A stretch of 64,000 bases of DNA from Deltaproteobacteria bacterium (GTDB taxonomy: Bacteria; Desulfobacterota; Desulfuromonadia; Desulfuromonadales; Geopsychrobacteraceae): NCBI GenBank assembly GCA_024279255.1, contig JAJRRT010000078.1, positions 1 to 64,000 of the forward strand. Direction: 5' to 3'. Of the stretch, positions 1 through 9,700 are shown piece after piece. The position numbers and the translations under genes are program-made. Under the pieces are notes generated by a model, which searched no databases, was not told where the DNA came from, and was given only the letters and a program-made list of their open reading frames with translations. Positions within the stretch are counted from its first letter, which is position 1. Each line of letters begins with the position of its first letter.

Positions 1-231
1 AATACTGTCGATGTTGTCTTGAGCGATATCAATATGCCAAATATGAATGGCCTCGAATTTCTCAAAGCAAAATCCGAAGATGATTCGATTAAAGACATTC
101 CCGTCGTCATGATTTCAACGGAAACAGGCGCCGACATCATCAATCAGGCAAAAGCCCTGGGTGCTAAAGGCGCAGTCAAGAAACCATTCACTCCAGATCT
201 TATCAACGACACGCTCGGACCGCTACTTTAG
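1..231 (+). CDS. CheY-like response regulator receiver domain (5' truncated by window edge)
   Basis: Reading frame open to window start: VVLSDINMPNMNGLEFL phosphoacceptor block, VVMISTE, conserved Lys in VKKPF. Confidence 0.85.
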   Translation, partial: NTVDVVLSDINMPNMNGLEFLKAKSEDDSIKDIPVVMISTETGADIINQAKALGAKGAVKKPFTPDLINDTLGPLL

Positions 232-272
232 AGGCACAGAGTCAATGCAGCAGGTCTTCGTATCCTCGCGCG

Positions 273-770
273 TTGATCAATCTGAAAACCCTTATTCTGC
301 AAGGACTAAACGTGAATCACGCTGAAAAGATAGCAGATGCAACACGTGAAATTTTTTCGAGCATGATTATGCTCGATGTCACGGCCAAGGAAGCGACAAA
401 ACGTACCAGCCCTGACTTTGTAAACAGTATTACCGGCATGGTCGGACTAGCAGGCACCTCAAAGGGAAACTTGCTTATCCACCTGCCTGCACCGGTTGCA
501 ACAGCAGTGACTACCGTTTTTTTGGGGATGGATGTAGACAGCATTGATGATGATGTCTGCGATGCTGTGGGGGAGCTGGCCAACATGCTAGCGGGAACAG
601 TAAAAGCTGCACTTGATCCGGGCGGTGGAGACATAAAACTATCAATGCCTTCAACAGTTTATGGCGATGCATACTGTCTTGATTGTCAGGATTGCGGAAT
701 CAGTGTTCTTGTCCCCTTCGATTTGGATGGTGCTGAATTCAGTGTTGAATTGCAGTTGGTCGATGGTTGA
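273..770 (+). CDS. CheX/CheC-family chemotaxis phosphatase-like protein
   Basis: 165 aa with D-x3-E-x2-N phosphatase signature (DAVGELANMLAG); alternative start possible downstream. Confidence 0.75.
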   Translation: MINLKTLILQGLNVNHAEKIADATREIFSSMIMLDVTAKEATKRTSPDFVNSITGMVGLAGTSKGNLLIHLPAPVATAVTTVFLGMDVDSIDDDVCDAVGELANMLAGTVKAALDPGGGDIKLSMPSTVYGDAYCLDCQDCGISVLVPFDLDGAEFSVELQLVDG

Positions 771-771
771 T

Positions 772-1245
772 ATGTCGGGGGCAGCTTTAGAATTTGCGCA
801 GATCATTACGACAGCAGCAGAAGAAATATTTGCGACCATGATATTTCTGGATTTGACCGCTGGCACTCCGCTCACAGAGGGCAAGGATGACCTCGGTTGC
901 TATGTCACAGCGATGATCGGTCTTTCAGGCGACTTTAATGCCATGCTGGGAGTCCACTGCCCGGCAAGAGTCGGCATGGCCATTGGAGGCGCCATGCTCG
1001 GTATGGACCTCGATGAGGTTGATGCCGACACGAAAGATGCGCTGGGAGAGATCACTAACATGCTCGCCGGCGGACTGAAAGAAGCATTCGCAGAAAAAGA
1101 GGTTGGTCTTCATCTAGCTATTCCTACAACAATCTCTGGAAACTCCTACAAGTTATCCGCACCATCAGGCAGCAATCGAATCCTGATCCCATTCGACATT
1201 GATGCTGGACGTTTTTATGTCGATCTTAAATATTCTCTCACTTAA
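772..1245 (+). CDS. CheX/CheC-family chemotaxis phosphatase-like protein (paralogue of preceding gene)
   Basis: ATG at 772 (MSGAALEFAQ); DALGEITNMLAGG signature; start trimmed relative to ORF at 661. Confidence 0.75.
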   Translation: MSGAALEFAQIITTAAEEIFATMIFLDLTAGTPLTEGKDDLGCYVTAMIGLSGDFNAMLGVHCPARVGMAIGGAMLGMDLDEVDADTKDALGEITNMLAGGLKEAFAEKEVGLHLAIPTTISGNSYKLSAPSGSNRILIPFDIDAGRFYVDLKYSLT

Positions 1246-1324
1246 GATTTTCAAGGTGGCACGATTCACGCAAAATAGGTGTTACGGCAGGAATAAGCCA
1301 TTTTACTGACACCAGGGGATTCTC

Positions 1325-3109
1325 GTGGCTCAACAAGCGATCGTAGAAACTATATTTAATTCGGTCATTGAAGCACTCCCAACCGAACTTGGCGCGTTGC
1401 TTGGTCAGGAACTCAGCTGCAATAATACGAATTGTCAACTCATATCAAAAGACGATCTTTTCTCTGGAGATCCTCGCCCTAAATCAAGTCTTTCCCATCT
1501 CAATGTGGTTGGAGACCATGAAGGTGAAGCCTTCCTGATTCTTCCAACAAAGACATCGATCATCTTTGGTGGCACATTGATTATGCTGCCTCAAAACCAA
1601 ATTGAAGAAAATGTCCAGAACGAAAAACTTGACGGTGAAGTTGCTGATGCCTATGGCGAGGTAGCAAATATTCTCGCCGGAGTTCTGACTCAAGTTTTTT
1701 TAGATAAACATTCAAAAAGTCTACGTTTTGTTAGAACTGAGGTTGAAGAGCTTGATTCATCTTCAGTCGATACTACTTCAGACGCACCTTTCCCTCCTGG
1801 GATATACTTCAGTTGCAGTAGTCAGTTGGCTATGGGCGAACAGTCTCTCGGGACAATTGAAATCATCATCCCTGCAGAACTTCTCGACCTGGCAGATGCC
1901 CCCCAGACTGATCGCACACTTGAAGAATCTGAAGTACCGGCAGCGACCTCTCCTCCTGAGGAGCAAAAACTTACTAAAGAGATCCCTGCCGAAAAAGTAG
2001 CCACACCTGCGCCACCGGCCCGTCCACCTTTTACTGATGCAAAGAAACTTGCCGATGTTGTACTCAAGGCTACGATTGAACAGACATCTGAAGAAGTCGG
2101 TGCCTTACTGGGTCAAACTTTTGCTTGTAGTGACCTCAAAATGGAAATGGTCACTAAGAGTGATTTTTTTGGAACCCATTGTCTCGAAAAATCTATTCTC
2201 ACAACCTTTGAGGTCAGTGGCGACACCAGTGGAAAAAGTTTCCTGCTACAAGGGATAAAGGACTCGATTCTCATGGGGGGGACATTAATTATGCTCCCTG
2301 AAGAAGAGATCGAGACAAGCATGGGAAAAGGTGAATTTGATGGAGAAGTCGCTGATGCTTATGGAGAGGTCGCCAATATAATCTCCGGTGGATTGACTCA
2401 AACCTTCACAGATCGCTTTCCACAGCAACTCAGATTTGTCAAAACGACCGCAGAAACTATAGTTCCGACAAAACTTTCCATGGACGACGACGCACCCTTC
2501 CCTGAGGGTCAATATTACCTGGCTAGTTGCGCTGTAAGCCTGCAAGAAAAAGTGCTTGAGCAGATGCATTTCCTCTTTCCTGCTGAAATTCTTGGACTTG
2601 ATGGGCAGACGACAGAAACAACACAGGTCGCAGAGCAAACAGCTGAACAAAGAGTTGAACAAACGTCAAATCAAAGTGTAGGAAAAACTGAAAGCACGGC
2701 AGCAAATACATCACCACCAACACAACCACCAAAAGATGCGCTACCAGTCATTTTAGTGATTACTGACGCACCTGAAAATGCCGAAGTGATTAGCCACAAT
2801 TTCAAAAACGATAATTGTGATGTGAAAATAATTAGCTATAAAGATGATGTACGAACAGTCTTCAGTTCGCACCCCGTTCTCGGGGTTTTCTTAATGATGT
2901 CGGAAGTTGGTGAAAAAGGATTTTCGGTAGCAATAAAGTTGCAATCTAGCGGCTACAAGCTTCCGCCTGTAATTGCCACCGGCCCGGAGTGGACCCGATC
3001 TGCAGTACTAAAAGCAGTCAAATACGGAGCGCGTGATATTCTTGTCACTCCAGCATCGGCCGATGAAATCCGCAACAAAGTAAGTCAACATATCAGTATT
3101 CCTGCCTGA
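1325..3109 (+). CDS. Tandem CheC/CheX-like domain protein with C-terminal degenerate receiver domain
   Basis: Two repeats each with GTLIMLP...DGEVADAYGEVANI(L/I)(A/S)G; C-terminal REC-like fold lacking phosphoacceptor Asp and conserved Lys. Confidence 0.75.
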   Translation: MAQQAIVETIFNSVIEALPTELGALLGQELSCNNTNCQLISKDDLFSGDPRPKSSLSHLNVVGDHEGEAFLILPTKTSIIFGGTLIMLPQNQIEENVQNEKLDGEVADAYGEVANILAGVLTQVFLDKHSKSLRFVRTEVEELDSSSVDTTSDAPFPPGIYFSCSSQLAMGEQSLGTIEIIIPAELLDLADAPQTDRTLEESEVPAATSPPEEQKLTKEIPAEKVATPAPPARPPFTDAKKLADVVLKATIEQTSEEVGALLGQTFACSDLKMEMVTKSDFFGTHCLEKSILTTFEVSGDTSGKSFLLQGIKDSILMGGTLIMLPEEEIETSMGKGEFDGEVADAYGEVANIISGGLTQTFTDRFPQQLRFVKTTAETIVPTKLSMDDDAPFPEGQYYLASCAVSLQEKVLEQMHFLFPAEILGLDGQTTETTQVAEQTAEQRVEQTSNQSVGKTESTAANTSPPTQPPKDALPVILVITDAPENAEVISHNFKNDNCDVKIISYKDDVRTVFSSHPVLGVFLMMSEVGEKGFSVAIKLQSSGYKLPPVIATGPEWTRSAVLKAVKYGARDILVTPASADEIRNKVSQHISIPA

Positions 3110-3110
3110 T

Positions 3111-3130
3111 CTTTATTTTTCGAAATAAAG
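3111..3130. terminator. Possible bidirectional terminator between convergent genes
   Basis: CTTTATTT-TTCG-AAATAAAG hairpin in AT-rich intergenic region. Confidence 0.45.
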
Positions 3131-3175
3131 AATATTTTACAATTTATGTCTCGAAAATTTATAATTTTACGTAAA

Positions 3176-4363
3176 TTAAATTTCGAGATCTTTCTTCTTA
3201 ATTTTTTCTATCAGGGTGGTCCGTTTGAGATTTAGCAATTTTGCAGCCTCTTTTTTGTTTCCCCCACTCCGCCGGAGAGCGTGCATAATCAGTTGATCTT
3301 CAAAATCACTAATCAACAGATTAAAGTCTAAACCGTTTTCTCCCCACTCTGCAGGCGGTGGTACTGAAACTTCAGTTGATAAAGTAGCAACAACGGGGGC
3401 AGCCTCATTGATGAGACTCGGTTCGCAAAGCGGTTCACAGCGATACTTCTGCGGCAACTCTGCCATCGTAATTGTTTTTCCGCGGTGTAAAATAACCAGA
3501 CGCTGCATCAAATTTTCTAGTTCACGAACATTCCCTGGCCAATCGTACGCGCTCAAACTACGCAAACTAGCCTCCTCAAATCGAGGAGGCTGGTCCCCCT
3601 GACGGCGACAAAAAATTTTGATAAACCGATCAATCAGTAAAGGAATATCCTCGCGTCGCTCACGCAGTGCAGGGGCATCAAGTGGAATGACCGCCAGACG
3701 ATAGTAAAGATCTTCACGAAAACGGCCCTCTGCCACCAGCTTTTCAAGATTCTGGTGTGTTGCCGCAATCACGCGGATATTAATCTTGATCGGCTTAATT
3801 CCGCCAACTTGCTCAACTTCACGCTCTTGTAAAACCCGCAACAATTTCGCCTGCAGGTTTGGCTTCATATCTCCGATTTCGTCCAGAAACAAACTACCAC
3901 CATCAGCATGCTGAATCCTGCCGATTTTTGATTGCTGAGCTCCTGTAAAGGCGCCTTTCACGTAACCAAAAAGCTCACTCTCGAGCAGTTCATCCGGAAT
4001 CGCCGCGCAGTTCACAGGGACAAAATTACCGTTCTTTCGTGGGCCGTTATTATGCACTGCACGAGCGATTAATTCCTTGCCAGTTCCGCTCTCTCCCTGA
4101 ATAAGAATTGTGCTATCGCCCTCTTCTGCGACACGCTCAATCAGCTCAAATAACTCACACATCTGCGGTGAACGTCCGATCATGCCTGAAAACGATTTCA
4201 TCAAATGCAACTTTCTGCTCTCAATCGTCGAGGAAGGTGCTACGTCAATTGCGGCTATCGATGTTAGCAAAATTTGTCTCCAGATAAGAAGGGAATGCTG
4301 ATTTGTTAGATAAACATAATATAAGAAGTATAATGTGTCAATATTTAGACACGCTTTTCCCAA
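3176..4363 (-). CDS. Sigma54-dependent transcriptional activator (AAA+ / Fis-type HTH), no receiver domain
   Basis: GESGTGKE Walker A, GAFTGA motif, C-terminal Fis-like HTH (GGNKKEAAKLLNLKRTTLIEKIKK); true start possibly internal (MKSFSGMIG). Confidence 0.88.
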   Translation of the reverse strand: MGKACLNIDTLYFLYYVYLTNQHSLLIWRQILLTSIAAIDVAPSSTIESRKLHLMKSFSGMIGRSPQMCELFELIERVAEEGDSTILIQGESGTGKELIARAVHNNGPRKNGNFVPVNCAAIPDELLESELFGYVKGAFTGAQQSKIGRIQHADGGSLFLDEIGDMKPNLQAKLLRVLQEREVEQVGGIKPIKINIRVIAATHQNLEKLVAEGRFREDLYYRLAVIPLDAPALRERREDIPLLIDRFIKIFCRRQGDQPPRFEEASLRSLSAYDWPGNVRELENLMQRLVILHRGKTITMAELPQKYRCEPLCEPSLINEAAPVVATLSTEVSVPPPAEWGENGLDFNLLISDFEDQLIMHALRRSGGNKKEAAKLLNLKRTTLIEKIKKKDLEI

Positions 4364-4481
4364 AGTTTTTGCAAACTTAGAAAAAACTTTTCAAATATCA
4401 GTATTCAATACATAAATCTCTACTTGAAGACGTAGTTTTGACTAAAGTTCGTGTTTACGATGGCTCCCTGCCCATCAACAC

Positions 4482-4514
4482 AAAAAGCCCACAGCATTTG
4501 CTGTGGGCTTTTTG
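4482..4514 (-). terminator. Rho-independent terminator downstream of tRNA-Ser
   Basis: AAAAAGCCCACAGCA-TTT-GCTGTGGGCTTTTT hairpin with T tract. Confidence 0.8.
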
Positions 4515-4520
4515 TGTTGA

Positions 4521-4608
4521 TGGCGGAGAGGGGGAGATTCGAACTCCCGGACCCTTGCGGGTCAACAGATTTCGAGTCTGTCACCTTCGACCACTCGGAC
4601 ACCTCTCC
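4521..4608 (-). tRNA. tRNA-Ser(CGA)
   Basis: Reverse complement GGAGAGGTGTCCGAGTGG...ACAGA-CTCGAAA-TCTGT...long variable arm...GTTCGAATCTCCCCCTCTCCGCCA; encoded CCA. Confidence 0.93.
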
Positions 4609-4612
4609 AAAA

Positions 4613-5107
4613 TCATTTATCGAGCTTTTTTATGTCTTTCTTCTGCAATCGTAACCTACGGAAAAAATCACTGAGCTGTTCGCTGCATTCACCCTGCAGA
4701 ACATTCTCTCGAACCTCGACCCGATGGTTGAGTCGTTCATCTTCGGCGAGGTTATAAATCGAACCGACGGCACCCGCCTTGGGATCTCGACAACCGTACA
4801 CCAGAAAAGGTATCCGTGCCAGAATGATTCCACCCATACACATAACACAAGGCTCAAGGGTGACATAGAGCGTACAATCAAGCAAACGCCAGGACCCTAG
4901 TCGATCAGCAGCTTGTCGGATAGCGATCATCTCGGCATGTGCCGTAGGATCCTGCTTTGTTTCACGCAGATTATAACCACGCCCTACAATTTCGCCAGCC
5001 AGAACGCCAACAGCCCCGATAGGAACCTCGGCCAGAGCCTTAGCTCGACCTGCTTCCACCAGGGCCTCTCGCATAAAGACCTGATCCTGTTCATCAGATA
5101 TAATCAT
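4613..5107 (-). CDS. tadA: tRNA(adenine34) deaminase TadA
   Basis: HAEM and PCVMCMGG zinc-deaminase motifs; 164 aa. Confidence 0.92.
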   Translation of the reverse strand: MIISDEQDQVFMREALVEAGRAKALAEVPIGAVGVLAGEIVGRGYNLRETKQDPTAHAEMIAIRQAADRLGSWRLLDCTLYVTLEPCVMCMGGIILARIPFLVYGCRDPKAGAVGSIYNLAEDERLNHRVEVRENVLQGECSEQLSDFFRRLRLQKKDIKKLDK

Positions 5108-5125
5108 GCGGTCCTTGCTTTAAAA

Positions 5126-5170
5126 TGGCGCGCCGCGAGAGATTCGAACCCCCGGTCTTCTGATCCGTAG
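5126..5170 (-). other. 3'-half fragment of tRNA-Arg(ACG); candidate att site remnant
   Basis: Reverse complement CTACGGATCAGAAGACCGGGGGTTCGAATCTCTCGCGGCGCGCCA = anticodon loop through CCA, no 5' half present. Confidence 0.8.
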
Positions 5171-5491
5171 AAAAATGAAGATTCGTTCTTAACGATCACA
5201 GGTTTTTATATCATCAGGCACTCAAAGTCAACCACAATGGAACTCCTGCCCTAAACTGACAGAAACCCTTGATAGCCCTAAAAGTCAGCCACTCCAGCGA
5301 GATAACATAGAGGCAACAAGACAATCCAGAGACAACGCAACTAGCAGGACAAAATCATGAAGAAACGCACCAATACGTCAGGGGTCACTGGCGCATCTGG
5401 CCAGAGGGACTCGATTGCGGCCGAACCCAAGCGAACGCCACAATATTTAATACTTTAAAAGTCGCTCCTGCATCAACCCGAACACCGCCGA

Positions 5492-6886
5492 TCAATTGCG
5501 AAGCGGGATTCTTTTCACGAACCGTCCATGCCCCGGCACACCGACAAACTCGACCCGGTCGTGTCGCCATTCGGCAACCCTCAGCCCCCTGGAGAAGACT
5601 TGCTCCGGCATCCCGGTGACCTCCATGTTCTCGTAAGGATTGTAGTCGACATTCATGTGCAGCTTGCTCTGCGCGATTGTGAATTTACGCGTCGGGTCGA
5701 AAACAACAATATCGGCATCCTTGCCAACCTCGATGGCACCCTTATCGCTGAGTCCAAATATCTTTGCGGTGGCGGTCGACAGCAGATCGACCATCTTCTC
5801 AAGACTGATCCGCTTCTTGACGACCCCCTCGGAGTGGAGGAGCGGCAGCAGGGTTTCGATTCCCGGAGCACCGTTGGGGATCTTTTTATAGTCATCCTTG
5901 CCGAACATATCCTTCTTGCCATTGAGGTCAAACGGACAATGGTCAGTCGACATGACCTGAACATCGCCAGAGTTCAAACCGCCCCATAGCGCCTCGTTAC
6001 TCTCCTTGGTTCGCAGCGGCGGCGACATGACATACTTGGCCCCACCGAAATCGGTCTCTTTGTACCGTTCCTCGTCAAGCAGCAGATATTGAGGACAGGT
6101 TTCGGCATAAATCCCAACCCCCTTGCTCCGAAACTCCTTGACCTTCGCCAGCCCTTCGCGTGAAGAGAGATGGACGATATAGATCTGCGATCCGGTAAAT
6201 TCTGCCAACCGCGCGGCTCGTGCTACCGCCTCTTCTTCGGCAATGTTCGGTCGGCTGACCGCGTGATAATAAGGTGACAGCTTCCCTTCTCGCGCCAATT
6301 TCTCGTTCATATGCTGGATGATGTGAGGATTTTCGGCGTGAACCTGCACCAAGCCACCATGCTTACGGGTCTGCTCGAGCAGCTTGATCATGGTGGCATC
6401 ATCGACACGAAAGTCGTAGACCATGAAGATTTTAAAGCTCGGGGTGCCGTATTCCAGGATCGCTTGTTCGACTTCAGCGATGACCTCGGGACGCGGATCA
6501 GTGATCGCAGGATGCAGCGAATAGTCGACCGCAACCTTCCCTTCGGCAAGCGCCATCTTCCGGTCGAGTCCCTGGCGGATCGATTCCCCCTTCTGCTGAA
6601 TCTGGAAATCAACCACCGTGGTCACACCGCCGCAAGCAGCTGCGATCGTTCCGCTCTTGTAATCATCCTGAGCATAGGTTCCCATAAAAGGCATACAAAG
6701 ATGAGTGTGGGGATCGATCGCTCCGGGCAGAACATACTTGCCGCTGGCATCAATGACCTCGTCCGCCGTGCAACAAAGGTCAGTTCCGATCGTGACGATC
6801 TTGCCGTTTTCAGCCAGAACATCCGCCATATAACTTCCGGTGGAGGTGACGATCAGCCCCCCCTTGATCAATAAACTCATGCTCAT
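5492..6886 (-). CDS. hydA: Dihydropyrimidinase / D-hydantoinase
   Basis: Amidohydrolase DPHTH motif, SFKIFM carboxylysine region, HAEN; linked to preA/preT. Confidence 0.92.
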   Translation of the reverse strand: MSMSLLIKGGLIVTSTGSYMADVLAENGKIVTIGTDLCCTADEVIDASGKYVLPGAIDPHTHLCMPFMGTYAQDDYKSGTIAAACGGVTTVVDFQIQQKGESIRQGLDRKMALAEGKVAVDYSLHPAITDPRPEVIAEVEQAILEYGTPSFKIFMVYDFRVDDATMIKLLEQTRKHGGLVQVHAENPHIIQHMNEKLAREGKLSPYYHAVSRPNIAEEEAVARAARLAEFTGSQIYIVHLSSREGLAKVKEFRSKGVGIYAETCPQYLLLDEERYKETDFGGAKYVMSPPLRTKESNEALWGGLNSGDVQVMSTDHCPFDLNGKKDMFGKDDYKKIPNGAPGIETLLPLLHSEGVVKKRISLEKMVDLLSTATAKIFGLSDKGAIEVGKDADIVVFDPTRKFTIAQSKLHMNVDYNPYENMEVTGMPEQVFSRGLRVAEWRHDRVEFVGVPGHGRFVKRIPLRN

Positions 6887-6898
6887 CTCCCTTACGTC

Positions 6899-8185
6899 TT
6901 ATTTGAATGCTGCCAGCTTAAGCTCAGCTTCCAGCTGTTCTCCCATAACGGCAGTCTCGCGTCGTTGCCAGTCGCTAGGCTGCTGCTTATAGCTAATCAG
7001 CCCGGAGACCGGACAGACAAAACTGCAGACCATGCAACTCAGACACTTATCCTCAATCAGAGTGGGACGCCGCAGCAGCGGATCCCACTCGAGCGCCTGC
7101 CCGGCGGAGTCGTTGCAGACGGTCAGGCATTGCCCGCAACCGACGCAGCGATCAAGATCATAACTGGCGACTCCCTGGCTCTCGAGATCGAATTTGTCGG
7201 TATCTTGCAGGGTGGGCAGGGCCTTGCCGACCAAATCGACTACCCGTTCGATATCACGCTCGACCATGTAGTCGGAAAGCCCTTCGATCATGTCCTCCAC
7301 GATACGATAACCGTAGTGTATAATTCCAGTGGTCACCTGGATGGTGGAGGAGCCAAGTAGAATGTACTCGAGGGCATCGATCCATGTTTCGATGCCGCCC
7401 TGACCGGATAGGGGAAGCCCAAGCCTTTCGCATTTGGCCAAGTCGGCAATGAAGCGCAGCCCGATCGGCTTGACCGCTGGGCCAGAAGTTCCACTAATCG
7501 CGCCGATACCGGCAACCTTTGGGCGCACCGTCCAGTCATCAAGCCCGACCTGGGAGAGCCCCCTGACGGTGTTGATGGCAGCGATGCCATCGGCCCCACC
7601 CTGTTTTGCATAAAGGGCTGGCTCGGTCATGTCGGTGATATTCGGCGTCATTTTTGCCAGCACCGGGATCGAAACCGCCTTCTTGACCGTCTCGGTAAAC
7701 TTCTCAATCAAATGGTTGGCCTGACCAACTTTGTGGCCGGAACCTTCAATTGTCATATGAGGACAGGAGAAGTTGAGCTCAAGCATGTCCGCACCATTGT
7801 CCTCCGAGGCTTTCGCCAGGTAGGCCCACTCCTCGTTCGAGAAACCCATGATGCTTGAGATGATGATTTTGTCCGGATAGTTCTCCTTCAAATAGAGAAA
7901 ATCGAGCAGGTTGTCCTTCAGGGAGCGATCCGATATCTGCTCGACGTTCTGTAGGCCGACCAGCCGCTTGCTGCCGTAATGATACGGGTTCATCCTAGGT
8001 GAAGGATGAACAATGCGCACCCGGTCAGAGTTAAGGGTCTTGAAGGCAACCCCACTCCAGCCCGCCTCGAAAGCCTTGGCGACCATCTCCGCGCTATTGG
8101 AAACGGGTGACGATGAGAGCAGGAAGGGATTCTGAAATTTAACTCCGCAAAAATCGACGGACAGGTCAACTTTTTTTCCGGCCAT
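6899..8185 (-). CDS. preA: NAD-dependent dihydropyrimidine dehydrogenase subunit PreA
   Basis: DHOD-like domain plus C-terminal 4Fe-4S motifs (CVGCGQCLTVCNDSA, CLSCMVCSFVCPV). Confidence 0.93.
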   Translation of the reverse strand: MAGKKVDLSVDFCGVKFQNPFLLSSSPVSNSAEMVAKAFEAGWSGVAFKTLNSDRVRIVHPSPRMNPYHYGSKRLVGLQNVEQISDRSLKDNLLDFLYLKENYPDKIIISSIMGFSNEEWAYLAKASEDNGADMLELNFSCPHMTIEGSGHKVGQANHLIEKFTETVKKAVSIPVLAKMTPNITDMTEPALYAKQGGADGIAAINTVRGLSQVGLDDWTVRPKVAGIGAISGTSGPAVKPIGLRFIADLAKCERLGLPLSGQGGIETWIDALEYILLGSSTIQVTTGIIHYGYRIVEDMIEGLSDYMVERDIERVVDLVGKALPTLQDTDKFDLESQGVASYDLDRCVGCGQCLTVCNDSAGQALEWDPLLRRPTLIEDKCLSCMVCSFVCPVSGLISYKQQPSDWQRRETAVMGEQLEAELKLAAFK

Positions 8186-8187
8186 GA

Positions 8188-9525
8188 TTATGCCTCCTTC
8201 TTCGACAGATATTCGATGATGGCCATGGCCGCCACCTTCCCGTCATTGACAGCATCCACCACCAAGGCGGGCCCTCGAACGATGTCGCCACCGGCAAAGA
8301 TGCCTTCGACCGACGTTGTCAATGTCGCGGCATCCGCCTGAATCAACCCATTCTGATCCACATCGACATTCGGATACCAAGACGGAGAACCGCTCTCAGC
8401 CTGATTACCGATCGCCTCGACAACAATGTCAGCATCCAATACCCACTCGGAACCTGCAATCGCCTTCGGTATCCTGCGACCGGTGCCTTTCGCTTTTTCC
8501 AAGCGGGTCCGAACCAGCCGCAAGCCCTCAATTTTTTGCTGGTGATTAATCACAAAGTCGACAGGCTGATTCAACAGCAGAAAATGTACACCAGTCTCAA
8601 GTGCTTCGATCCGTTCAACCTCTTCGGCCGGCATCTGCACAAAGGAACGGCGATAAACCAGATAAACGTCTTCGGCACCGAGCTTCACGGCCGCTTCAGC
8701 ACAGTCAATTGCCACAGAACCGCCACCGATCACTGCAATGGTACTCCCCTTGATCTTGTTGCGAAGAGCCTCAAACTGCTCATCGCGTAACGAGGCCAGG
8801 TACTCCACAGAAGTCATGAGACCGTCCACATTGCTGACCTCAGGGTGCAATCTCGACGCAGCCCAGAGCCCGGTTGCGAGAAAGACAGCGTCGTAGCCAT
8901 TTTCTAGAAGTTCTTCGACCTGACCCGCCTCTCGGAGCGGGGCGTTGCAGCGAAACTCGACCCCCAGCTCCTTGATCTCCTGCAGTTCGTGCTCGAGAAA
9001 ATCGACATCGTAACGATACGATGGAACCCCGTAGCGGATCACCCCACCTGCCTCGGGGCGCGCTTCGAAGATGGTAGCCTGGCAACCCTGCTTCGCCAGT
9101 TCGGCCGCGCAACTGAGCCCTGCAGGCCCCGACCCGACTACTGCCACTTTCTTCCCATTCGACTCAGAAGCTTCTAAAACCTTGATATTACGCTCCCAGG
9201 AGTGCTCCACCAGAAACCTCTGGATCTTGGCAATCTCGACTGGACGGCTGATTTCGGTCGCGCAGCACTCTTTTTCGCAGAGCCTGTCCGCAGGACAGAG
9301 AACACCGCAAGCCCCGCCGAGGATATTATTTTCCTTGATGGTTCGAATGGCGCCAGTCACATTCTTCAGCCGAAGCTTACGGATAAAGGTCCCAGGATCG
9401 GTATCGGCTGGACATGCCTTGGAACAGGGTGCGTCATGACACAAGAGACAGCGCTCTGATTCGGCAACAGCCTGATCAAGAGAAAATCCCTTGGCCATCC
9501 TTTGGAAATTTTCAGGGTCGTACAC
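8188..9525 (-). CDS. preT: NAD-dependent dihydropyrimidine dehydrogenase subunit PreT
   Basis: N-terminal Cys clusters, FAD motif VVGSGPAGLSCAAEL, second NAD(P) motif VIGGGSVAIDCAEAAVKLG. Confidence 0.92.
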   Translation of the reverse strand: MYDPENFQRMAKGFSLDQAVAESERCLLCHDAPCSKACPADTDPGTFIRKLRLKNVTGAIRTIKENNILGGACGVLCPADRLCEKECCATEISRPVEIAKIQRFLVEHSWERNIKVLEASESNGKKVAVVGSGPAGLSCAAELAKQGCQATIFEARPEAGGVIRYGVPSYRYDVDFLEHELQEIKELGVEFRCNAPLREAGQVEELLENGYDAVFLATGLWAASRLHPEVSNVDGLMTSVEYLASLRDEQFEALRNKIKGSTIAVIGGGSVAIDCAEAAVKLGAEDVYLVYRRSFVQMPAEEVERIEALETGVHFLLLNQPVDFVINHQQKIEGLRLVRTRLEKAKGTGRRIPKAIAGSEWVLDADIVVEAIGNQAESGSPSWYPNVDVDQNGLIQADAATLTTSVEGIFAGGDIVRGPALVVDAVNDGKVAAMAIIEYLSKKEA

Positions 9526-9700
9526 GGCGTAGCCTCCTTGCGTAGAGCGTAATTGTTAGTAATTCTAAATTGGTCATCAGGAACATGGATAGTGTTTGGA
9601 GACCGCCTGGCATCATCCATACAGAGCAGGACAGGAACGCTATTGGCGATGTGAAGAAAGTGGGGCCGAGTCACGGATGACTCGACCCTTTCATCTTAAA

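Noticed and set aside
4438-4674. Short ORFs containing GGEGEIRTPGPLRVNRFRVCHLRPLGH
   Set aside because: Translation of the tRNA-Ser gene, a common spurious annotation
5110-5170. C-terminus RAARDSNPRSSDP of the plus-strand ORF at 4913
   Set aside because: Translation of the tRNA-Arg 3' fragment; treated as an RNA remnant, not protein
5528-6874. Plus-strand ORFs of 153 and 187 aa across the hydantoinase gene
   Set aside because: Mirror frames of a high-confidence CDS
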